NCBI GenBank assembly: GCA_031255815.1
Contig: JAIRRU010000327.1
Span: forward strand, 1-5,277
DNA from: Treponema sp.
Lineage (GTDB): Bacteria; Spirochaetota; Spirochaetia; Treponematales; Breznakiellaceae
Direction of reading: 5' to 3'
Length of the DNA: 5,277 nucleotides
Shown here: positions 1 through 5,277 of the stretch, in pieces
Numbering within the stretch: position 1 is the stretch's first letter
Layout of the letters: every line of letters starts with the position of its first letter
Translations under genes and position numbers: made by a program
Notes under the pieces: model-generated
Told to the model about the DNA's origin: nothing
The model's database searches: none
The model's input: only the letters and a program-made list of their open reading frames with translations

Positions 1-216
1 GAGGGGTGTATTGCCGCCCGGCTGCACGAAGGCGGCGGCGGGACTTACCTCTGGATCGCCAATCCCAAACGGCGGGAGATCCCCCTCCGGGTGGAACTGC
101 CGGAAGACCATTTTTCCGCAGCCCGGACCGTTCTGGGGCCGGAAGCGGTATGGCGGGATGGGGCCCTCCACCTAAAGGCCCCGGCCCGTTATGTGGCGGT
201 CTACGAGCTTAGCTAG
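1..216 (+). CDS. C-terminal fragment of a probable glycoside hydrolase (GH42/GH35-like), 5' end outside window
   Basis: The frame beginning at base 1 is open from the window edge to a TAG at 214-216, giving the last 71 residues of a longer protein. The segment reads like a terminal beta-sandwich: a Gly-rich turn followed by GTYLWIANP (the G in this turn to P at about residues 14-22), alternating hydrophobic strands, and a closing strand APARYVAVYEL. A 'tYLWvaNp' strand and a final 'pardvaVyeL'-type strand are typical of the last domain of beta-galactosidase-like glycoside hydrolases, especially GH42 and related clans. No catalytic residues lie in this piece, so family and substrate are not established. 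It ends only 9 nt before the dppC-type permease and is probably co-transcribed with it, which would pair an enzyme acting on a glycoside with an importer for it. It could also be a C-terminal domain of another carbohydrate-active enzyme. The coding frame is secure; the function is a tentative recall of family patterns. Confidence 0.55.
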   Translation, partial: EGCIAARLHEGGGGTYLWIANPKRREIPLRVELPEDHFSAARTVLGPEAVWRDGALHLKAPARYVAVYELS

Positions 217-225
217 GGTAACGAT

Positions 226-1401
226 ATGACCAAGCTTATGCGGATAGCGGAGAAACTAAAGGCCCGGTTCGGTTTTAGCCCGGCAAAGACGGAGCAAACC
301 GGGGAAACCAGGGTGGATGTGGCCGGCCAGTGGCAGCTTATGTGGTGGCGGTTCCGCAAACACAAACTGGCCCTGGCTTCCGGGATTCTGGTAATCCTGA
401 TCTATCTGGTCGCCGTCTTTGCCGAATTTTTGGCCCCTTATTCGTCGGGATATTATGTAGCGGAGTATAAAAACCAGCCTCCCCAGGGGCTCCGTTTTCT
501 CAGGGCCGGCGAGGACGGTAGAAAGATTTTTGGCCCCTATGTGTATGGATACACGGTTACTACCAACCCTGCGTCTCTGCGCCGGGAATTCGTGGAGGAT
601 AAAAACAAGGCAATCCCCGTAAAATTTTTCGCTCCAGGGGAAGCATACAAAATGTGGGGGCTTTTCAACGCCCAAGGCCATCTCGTATGCGCGGCGGACG
701 GGAAAACTCCGATATACTTTTTCGGCGGCGATTCCATGGGCCGGGATCTCTTCAGCCGGGTGATTCACGGAACCCGCGTTTCCATGTCCGTTGGGCTTAT
801 CGGGGTTATCATCAGCCTCTTCCTGGGGATCCTCCTGGGGGGGATTTCCGGTTACTATGGGGGAGCCATGGACAACCTGATCCAGCGGCTTACCGAATTC
901 CTCAGATCCATCCCCACCATTCCCCTGTGGATGGGCCTTGCCGCGGCAATACCCCTTACCTGGCCGCCCCTGCGGGTCTATTTCGCCATTACCCTCATCC
1001 TTTCCCTTATCCAGTGGACCGGTCTGGCCCGGGTAGTACGGGGAAAATTCTTTGCCCTGAAGACCGAAGATTTTGTTACCGCCGCCCGGCTGGACGGTTC
1101 CGGGGAGGTACGGATTATCCTGCATCACATGGTTCCCTCCTTTGTCAGTCATATTATCGCCTCAGTAACTCTGTCGATCCCCGGTATGATCCTGAGCGAA
1201 ACATCCTTGAGCTTCCTGGGAATAGGCTTGCGTCCCCCGGTGGTGAGTTGGGGGGTTCTGTTACAGGAGGCCCAGAATATCCGTTCCATCGCGGCCTGTC
1301 CCTGGCTTCTCTTCTTTCCCGGCCTGTCGGTGGTTATCGCCGTACTTTCCCTCAACTTCCTGGGGGACGGGCTCCGTGACGCGGCAGACCCCTACGATTG
1401 A
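226..1401 (+). CDS. dppC: ABC transporter permease, DppC/OppC family, with extended extracytoplasmic loop
   Basis: This 391-residue inner-membrane protein is one of two permease subunits of an Opp/Dpp-type importer. A basic cytoplasmic N-terminus with WWRFRKHKLAL (about 40-50) leads into the first helix (about 48-71), as in OppC_N domains. A long extracytoplasmic segment follows (about 72-166). Then comes the family signature GGDSMGRDLFSR (167-178), equivalent to the usual GTDxLGRD, and helices near 186-209, 231-247, 251-269, 308-325 and 359-379. The cytoplasmic EAA loop, which docks on the ATPase, is at about 281-304 (EDFVTAARLDGSG then HHMVP). The C-terminal part has the typical SFLGIGLRPP, SWG and LGDGLRDAADP motifs. 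Usual DppC proteins are near 300 residues; the excess lies mainly in the first loop. ATG 226 is chosen because a partial Shine-Dalgarno (AGGG at 215-218) sits 7 nt upstream; ATG 238 lacks one. The substrate is not shown by the sequence; a sugar oligomer is inferred from context. Confidence 0.95.
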   Translation: MTKLMRIAEKLKARFGFSPAKTEQTGETRVDVAGQWQLMWWRFRKHKLALASGILVILIYLVAVFAEFLAPYSSGYYVAEYKNQPPQGLRFLRAGEDGRKIFGPYVYGYTVTTNPASLRREFVEDKNKAIPVKFFAPGEAYKMWGLFNAQGHLVCAADGKTPIYFFGGDSMGRDLFSRVIHGTRVSMSVGLIGVIISLFLGILLGGISGYYGGAMDNLIQRLTEFLRSIPTIPLWMGLAAAIPLTWPPLRVYFAITLILSLIQWTGLARVVRGKFFALKTEDFVTAARLDGSGEVRIILHHMVPSFVSHIIASVTLSIPGMILSETSLSFLGIGLRPPVVSWGVLLQEAQNIRSIAACPWLLFFPGLSVVIAVLSLNFLGDGLRDAADPYD

Positions 1402-1413
1402 GATCGTATGATT

Positions 1414-1418
1414 AAGGA
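1414..1418 (+). promoter_or_regulatory. Ribosome binding site deciding the dppD start
   Basis: AAGGA lies 7 nt before ATG 1426, an ideal spacing. ATG 1408, the longest possible start, lies before this site and has only a weak TGAGAT stretch upstream. The purine-rich site therefore favours initiation at 1426. Confidence 0.7.
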
Positions 1419-1425
1419 TTGTTCA

Positions 1426-2430
1426 ATGAACAAAGATACGCTGGTAGAAATCCAGGGGCTTAAAACATACTTCTTCACCGATGAGGGGGTAGTTAAATCG
1501 GTTGACGGCGTGGACTTTAGTATCAAAACCGGAAAGACCCTCTGCGTAGTGGGGGAGTCGGGCTGCGGAAAATCTATCACCGCCCGGTCCATCATGCGTC
1601 TTATCGATCCGCCGGGAAAAATTGTGGAAGGGCTTATTACCCTTGCCGGCGCGAAGGGAGGCGAAATAGACCTGACCGCCCTGTCCCCCAAGGGGCAGGA
1701 GATCCGGAAGATACGGGGGGCGGAAATTTCTATGATATTCCAGGAGCCCATGTCCTCCCTGTCGCCGGTTCATATCATTGGTGAACAGATCGCCGAGTCC
1801 ATCAGGCTCCACCTGGGGGCCTCTAAAGAAGACGCTAAAAGGCGGACCATCGAGGTGCTCAAGGAAGTGGGAATCCCCAAGGCGGAGGAACGTTTCGGCG
1901 CCTATCCTTTCGAGCTTTCCGGTGGCATGAGGCAGCGGGTGATGATCGCCATGGCCCTGGCCTGTAAGTCCCGGCTTCTTATCGCCGACGAGCCTACTAC
2001 CGCCTTAGATGTTACTACCCAGGCCAACATCCTGGACCTTATCCAGGGTCTACAGAAGGAGTACAACATGTCGGTCATGTTCATCACCCACGATCTGGGG
2101 GTGGTGGCGGAGATAGCCGATGACGCGGTGGTAATGTATCTGGGCAAGGTGGTGGAACGGGGACCGGTGGATGCGATTTTCCACGATCCCAAACATCCCT
2201 ACCTGGTCTCTCTCCTGCGATCCATTCCTAAATTGAGCGCCGGGTCAGTGGAACGGCTGGATTCTATCCGGGGCATGGTTCCCCATCCCTTTAACCGGCC
2301 TTCCGGATGTCCTTTCCACCCCCGCTGTGATCGGGCCATACCGGGCCGTTGCGATACGGATATTCCATCGCGGATCAGCCTGGGTCCGGATCGGGAAGTA
2401 TCCTGTTTCTTATACGGGGAGGAATCATGA
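1426..2430 (+). CDS. dppD: ABC transporter ATP-binding protein, DppD/OppD family
   Basis: This cytoplasmic ATPase of an Opp/Dpp-type importer hydrolyses ATP to drive uptake and should pair with the DppF-type subunit encoded next. From ATG 1426 the protein has 334 residues, normal for the family, and begins [16 protein letters not shown], where family members usually begin; ATG 1408 would add six residues. Numbered from 1426: Walker A GESGCGKS at 43-50, Q-loop FQEPMSSL at 105-112, signature LSGGMRQR at 164-171, Walker B LLIADEP ending at about 190 with catalytic Glu189, D-loop TALD, and H-loop His222 in FITHDL. The C-terminal oligo_HPY region has [13 protein letters not shown] (about 256-268) and CPFHPRC (295-301). 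Cysteines 295, 301, 309 and 327 match the four-cysteine pattern that ligates an iron-sulfur cluster in some DppD-family proteins. All ATPase motifs are intact. The stop overlaps the next start by 4 nt. Confidence 0.96.
   Translation: MNKDTLVEIQGLKTYFFTDEGVVKSVDGVDFSIKTGKTLCVVGESGCGKSITARSIMRLIDPPGKIVEGLITLAGAKGGEIDLTALSPKGQEIRKIRGAEISMIFQEPMSSLSPVHIIGEQIAESIRLHLGASKEDAKRRTIEVLKEVGIPKAEERFGAYPFELSGGMRQRVMIAMALACKSRLLIADEPTTALDVTTQANILDLIQGLQKEYNMSVMFITHDLGVVAEIADDAVVMYLGKVVERGPVDAIFHDPKHPYLVSLLRSIPKLSAGSVERLDSIRGMVPHPFNRPSGCPFHPRCDRAIPGRCDTDIPSRISLGPDREVSCFLYGEES
2416..2423 (+). promoter_or_regulatory. Ribosome binding site for dppF, inside the end of dppD
   Basis: GGGGAGGA contains a GGAGG core (2418-2422) 4 nt before ATG 2427. 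It lies in the last codons of the dppD gene, and the start and stop overlap as ATGA, which suggests coupled translation. It supports 2427 over the upstream in-frame ATG 2349, which would put 26 non-family residues before the conserved N-terminus. Confidence 0.75.
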
Positions 2431-3446
2431 GCGGAGCGGCCATTCTGGAAATCAGCGGGGTAAGAATGCATTTTCCCATCACCAAGGGTTTCCTGAACCG
2501 GCAGGTGGGCACGGTCAAGGCGGTGGACGATGTAAGTTTTTCCCTCTACGAGGGGGAAACCTTGGGTCTGGTGGGGGAATCGGGCTGCGGCAAGACCACC
2601 CTGGGCCGCTGCGTCTTGCGGGTGTACAAACCCACTGCGGGAAGTATCGTTTATCGCGGGGCGGATAGGCAAACCGTAGATCTGGTAAGCCTGAGGGAGA
2701 AGGAACTGAAACCCTACCGCCGGGAGATACGGATGATCTTTCAGGATCCCCAGTCAAGCCTGAACCCCCGGCATACGATCCTTCAGATTGTCGGCGAATC
2801 CTTAATAGTGAACAAAATTGCTTCGGGGAAGGAACTGGAGGACCGGGTAGCGGAATTGCTGCGCCGGGTAGGGCTGCGGCCCGAGTACCTGCGCCGTTAC
2901 CCCCACGCCTTTTCCGGGGGCGAGCGGCAGCGGATCGGCATCGCCCGGGCGCTGGCCCTAAACCCCCGGCTGGTAGTGGCCGACGAGGCGGTTTCCGCCC
3001 TGGATGTATCGGTACAGGCCCAGACCCTCAACCTGCTGGAAGATCTGCAGGAACAGTTTTCCCTTACCTATCTCTTTGTTGCCCATAACCTGAGCGTGGT
3101 ACAACATGTATGTGACCGGGTGGCGGTGATGTATGTGGGCCGGCTCATGGAACTGGCGGATACCCGGGAACTGTACTTTAACCCCAAACATCCCTACACC
3201 GAAGCCCTCATGTCGGCGGTACCCAAGCCGGATCCACGGCTCCGCCACCGGGCCGAACGGATCAGGCTGGAAGGAGAGGTGGCGGATCCCGCCAATCCTC
3301 CCTCCGGCTGCCATTTCCATCCCCGATGTCGGTATGTACAGGAACGCTGCCGCAACGAAGTTCCAGCCCTCAGGGATACCGGCGGCGGGCATCTCTGTGC
3401 CTGTCACTTTGCGGAGGCCCTTAAGCTTAAAGGAGTCGAGGTATGA
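2427..3446 (+). CDS. dppF: ABC transporter ATP-binding protein, DppF/OppF family
   Basis: This is the second ATPase of the importer, 339 residues from ATG 2427, the usual length. It begins [18 protein letters not shown], a typical OppF-like start. Motifs: the family-specific [15 protein letters not shown] (31-45), Walker A GESGCGKT (50-57), Q-loop [10 protein letters not shown] (105-114), signature FSGGERQR (162-169), Walker B ending ADE with catalytic Glu187, D-loop SALD, and H-loop His220 in FVAHNL. The residue after Glu187 is Ala (DEAVSALD) where Pro is commoner, and the H-loop reads AHNL where AHDL is commoner. Both occur among family members and need not impair activity. The C-terminal region has [13 protein letters not shown] (254-266), the [15 protein letters not shown] segment, and GHLCACHF (321-328). 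Cysteines 295, 301, 308 and 324 or 326 again resemble an iron-sulfur ligand set. The gene overlaps dppD and dppB by 4 nt on each side. With dppD it would form the heterodimeric ATP engine. Confidence 0.96.
   Translation: MSGAAILEISGVRMHFPITKGFLNRQVGTVKAVDDVSFSLYEGETLGLVGESGCGKTTLGRCVLRVYKPTAGSIVYRGADRQTVDLVSLREKELKPYRREIRMIFQDPQSSLNPRHTILQIVGESLIVNKIASGKELEDRVAELLRRVGLRPEYLRRYPHAFSGGERQRIGIARALALNPRLVVADEAVSALDVSVQAQTLNLLEDLQEQFSLTYLFVAHNLSVVQHVCDRVAVMYVGRLMELADTRELYFNPKHPYTEALMSAVPKPDPRLRHRAERIRLEGEVADPANPPSGCHFHPRCRYVQERCRNEVPALRDTGGGHLCACHFAEALKLKGVEV
3429..3435 (+). promoter_or_regulatory. Ribosome binding site for dppB
   Basis: AAAGGAG lies 7 nt before ATG 3443, the strongest Shine-Dalgarno match in the window. 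It is embedded in the last codons of the dppF gene, and start and stop overlap as ATGA. Confidence 0.8.
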
Positions 3447-4429
3447 TAAAATATATCATCAAGCGGGTTTTCTACATGATCCCTACCCTCATCGGTATAT
3501 CGATCCTCTCGTTCTTTATCATCCAACTGCCGCCGGGGGATTACCTTACTACAAAACTCGCCGGTATGATGGAGCAAGGGCAGACCATTGATATAGGAAC
3601 CATCGAATTGCTTGAAGCCCGCTACGGCCTGGACAAACCTATTATCGTGCAGTACTGGAAATGGATCAGCGGTATCCTGTCCCGAGGAGACTTTGGGGAA
3701 TCCTTTGAATGGAACCGGCCGGTAACCCAGATGATATGGGGCCGGCTGGGCCTTACCTTTATTCTCTCTTTTAGCACTCTGATCTTCATCTGGCTTATCG
3801 CTTTTCCCGTGGGCATATACTCGGCGGTAAAGAAATATTCCCTGGGGGACTATGTCTTTACCTTTCTGGGCTTTATCGGGCTGGCGATCCCCAACTTCCT
3901 CTTCGCCCTTACCCTAATGTACATCGCCTTCTCCAAATTCGGCCTCAGTGTAGGAGGGCTCTTTTCTCCCCGTTTTCAGGAGGCCCCCTGGAGTCTCGCC
4001 AAGCTGGTAGATCTGTTACAGCATATCTGGATACCCATGGTGGTGCTGGGCCTTGCGGGAACCGCAAATCTGATCCGCACCATGCGGGCGAATCTGATGG
4101 ACGAATTGAAGAAGCCCTACGTGGTAACTGCCCGGGCGAAGGGACTTACGGAAAGCAGGCTGCTGATCAAGTACCCGGTGCGGGTTGCCCTAAACCCCTT
4201 TATTAGTACCGTAGGCTGGATTCTACCCAACCTGGTTTCCGGTTCCACCGTGGTTTCCATTGTGCTGAACCTGCCCACCACCGGGCCTCTCCTGCTCCGA
4301 TCCCTCCAGTCCCAGGATATGTACCTGGCGGGGAGCTTCATCCTGCTTCTCAGTACCCTTACGGTTATCGGGACACTCCTCTCGGATATCCTGTTGGCGG
4401 CGGTGGATCCCCGGATCCGTTTCAGCTAG
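3443..4429 (+). CDS. dppB: ABC transporter permease, DppB/OppB family
   Basis: This 328-residue inner-membrane protein should form the translocation pore with the DppC-type subunit. The start [20 protein letters not shown] is the classic DppB N-terminus, with the first helix at about 9-29. The extracytoplasmic segment carries [19 protein letters not shown] (about 56-74) and RGDFGESF (81-88), both family hallmarks. Further helices are near 101-127, 137-163, 193-212, 253-275 and 296-322. The cytoplasmic EAA loop that contacts an ATPase is at about 226-252 ([19 protein letters not shown] and on to ALNP). The protein ends [13 protein letters not shown], the normal DppB terminus (VDPRIR), so it is complete despite its stop overlapping the convergent kinase gene. 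It is the last gene of the operon here, whereas dppB usually precedes dppC. No substrate-binding protein follows. Family assignment is firm; the substrate is not visible. Confidence 0.96.
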   Translation: MIKYIIKRVFYMIPTLIGISILSFFIIQLPPGDYLTTKLAGMMEQGQTIDIGTIELLEARYGLDKPIIVQYWKWISGILSRGDFGESFEWNRPVTQMIWGRLGLTFILSFSTLIFIWLIAFPVGIYSAVKKYSLGDYVFTFLGFIGLAIPNFLFALTLMYIAFSKFGLSVGGLFSPRFQEAPWSLAKLVDLLQHIWIPMVVLGLAGTANLIRTMRANLMDELKKPYVVTARAKGLTESRLLIKYPVRVALNPFISTVGWILPNLVSGSTVVSIVLNLPTTGPLLLRSLQSQDMYLAGSFILLLSTLTVIGTLLSDILLAAVDPRIRFS

Positions 4430-5277
4430 GAAACTGTGCCGAACACCGCAGGCAGAAGGAGCAGGGCAATCGTTCCCCCGCCGTCCCCCCGCTCGTAACG
4501 CAGGCCGTAGCGGGCACCGTAGTAGTTCAGCAGTCTTCGGTGTACATTGAGGATGCCTACAAATCTTTGGGGAGGGGAAGTTTCGCCGCTGTTCGCCGTG
4601 GCCTGGTTCAGGGCTTCCGAGACCGCCCGGTAGGTTTCCTCCTCCATGCCGATGCCGTTATCCCGCACCTCTATAGCCAGATCCTGTCCGCGCATTTCTA
4701 CCGATACCCGGACAAAGCCTTTGCGGGTTATAGAACGAAACCCGTGGATAACCGCATTCTCGATCAGAGGCTGCAGGATGAATTTTAATATCCGGCACTC
4801 CCGGGTCTCCGGAGGTACCGCAAAGTCCCAGGATATCTTGTCCCCAAAGCGGATCTTTTCTACCCGGAGCTGGGTGTCTATCTGATCGATTTCCTCGTAG
4901 AGGAAAACTTCTGAAACCCCCTGGGTATTGTAGCGGAAAAGTTTTCCCAGGGATTGGGCCATGATCCGCACTTCTTCTACTCCCCGGATTTCCCCAATAG
5001 CTTCGATGGTCTGCAGGGCATTGTAAAGAAAATGGGGGTTGATCTGGTAGCGCAGAGCCTCAAACTGGGCGGACTTTGCCAGGAGCTTTTCTTCATGTAC
5101 CGTCTGTATCAGACTGCGAATTTCGGCTACCATGGTATTGAATCCGCTGAAGATAGGCCGTAATTCCTGGTCAACCGGTTCATCGAGGCTGATGTCAAAA
5201 TCCCCTTTCCCCGCCCGAGCCATGGCTGCGGCAAGATGCTGGATGGGCCGGGTTAGGTACACCGCTACCAGGACGGC
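4426..5277 (-). CDS. Sensor histidine kinase, YesM/LytS-type (HAMP, His_kinase, HATPase_c), N-terminus outside window
   Basis: The minus-strand frame is open to the right edge, giving 283 residues without the N-terminal sensor domain; the GTG at 5262 is an internal codon, not a likely start. Fragment residues 1-8 (AVLVAVYL) are the end of a membrane helix, followed at once by the HAMP opening TRPIQHL and a HAMP domain to about residue 57. The His_kinase (PF06580-type) region has LRYQINPHFLYNALQ (75-89) with the probable phosphorylated His82. The ATPase domain shows an N-box ILQPLIENAVIHG with Asn174, the G1 box DNGIGM (206-211), VGILNVHRRL (230-239) in place of the usual GIGLxNV, and a final GDGGGTIALLLLP. 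Such membrane kinases sense extracellular signals and phosphorylate, most often, AraC-type response regulators controlling sugar uptake and degradation genes. A regulator gene may lie outside the window. Its convergent position next to the importer suggests, but does not prove, that it regulates it. Confidence 0.95.
   Translation of the reverse strand, partial: AVLVAVYLTRPIQHLAAAMARAGKGDFDISLDEPVDQELRPIFSGFNTMVAEIRSLIQTVHEEKLLAKSAQFEALRYQINPHFLYNALQTIEAIGEIRGVEEVRIMAQSLGKLFRYNTQGVSEVFLYEEIDQIDTQLRVEKIRFGDKISWDFAVPPETRECRILKFILQPLIENAVIHGFRSITRKGFVRVSVEMRGQDLAIEVRDNGIGMEEETYRAVSEALNQATANSGETSPPQRFVGILNVHRRLLNYYGARYGLRYERGDGGGTIALLLLPAVFGTVS

Noticed and set aside
837..843. Run of seven G in the DppC-type gene, with other six-base G or C runs near 1250, 1715 and 4485, as possible phase-variation tracts
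   Set aside because: The runs are short, lie in intact frames encoding normal family residues, and are expected in GC-rich coding DNA.
256..1152. 298-codon open frame on the minus strand, antisense to the DppC-type gene
   Set aside because: It mirrors a clear permease gene. The translation is rich in Gly, Pro, Gln and charged residues with no domain pattern, as expected from the complement of GC-rich codons.
654..1379. 241-codon plus-strand frame inside the DppC-type gene
   Set aside because: It is a frame-shifted shadow, rich in Pro, Arg and Gly with no recognisable motif, while the overlapping permease frame shows family motifs throughout.
2958..3407. 149-codon minus-strand frame opposite the DppF-type gene
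   Set aside because: It lies wholly antisense to conserved ATPase motifs, has no ribosome site I can support and no family resemblance.
4406..4425. GGATC/GATCC inverted repeat followed by GTTT near the end of the DppB-type gene as a possible terminator
   Set aside because: The stem is only about 5 bp with a weak T-run, and it encodes the conserved VDPRIR terminus, which explains the sequence.
4488..4514. CCCGCT and AGCGGG inverted repeat with a 15-nt loop just past the convergent junction
   Set aside because: The stem is short with a long loop and no T-run on either strand, and it lies inside kinase codons; it is not distinguishable from chance.
4540..4885. Two short overlapping plus-strand frames opposite the kinase gene
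   Set aside because: Both lie antisense to the kinase ATPase domain and show no motif or proper ribosome site; they are shadows of coding sequence.

Overview
The window is a GC-rich, fully coding piece of bacterial chromosome. It carries most of a DppBCDF/OppBCDF-type ABC importer. The end of a probable carbohydrate-active enzyme lies upstream, and a YesM/LytS-family sensor histidine kinase converges from the right. Gene-sized intergenic gaps are absent; the largest gap between coding regions is about 24 bases. The organism cannot be fixed from the sequence. GC-rich coding, AAGGAG-type ribosome sites, a clustered Opp-type sugar importer and a YesM-type kinase would suit a spirochaete (for example a gut Treponema relative) or a Gram-positive sugar-using bacterium. 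I lean weakly to a spirochaete.

Layout: (1) bases 1-216, plus strand, are the last 71 codons of an upstream gene that looks like the C-terminal beta-sandwich of a glycoside hydrolase (GH42/GH35-like). (2) 226-1401 is a DppC-family permease with an unusually long extracytoplasmic loop after its first membrane helix. (3) 1426-2430 (alternative start 1408) is a DppD-family ATPase. (4) 2427-3446 is a DppF-family ATPase. (5) 3443-4429 is a DppB-family permease. (6) 4426 to the right edge, minus strand, is a sensor kinase cut by the window end after part of its last membrane helix.

The five plus-strand genes are very tightly packed (9-nt gap, 24-nt or 6-nt gap, then two ATGA overlaps of 4 nt) and read as one operon. 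Two permeases and two ATPases give a complete membrane core, but no substrate-binding protein is encoded here. The order C-D-F-B differs from the textbook A-B-C-D-F. The hydrolase-like upstream gene, the loop-extended DppC and the adjacent YesM-type kinase all suggest an oligosaccharide rather than a peptide as substrate. This is inference. The transporter and kinase genes meet tail to tail and share one CTAG that holds both stop codons.

I see no RNA gene, mobile element, CRISPR array, convincing promoter or classical terminator. The window is mostly a known type of system. The points worth attention are the convergent stop overlap, the DppC loop, the gene order without a binding protein, the cysteine clusters of both ATPases and the start of dppD.
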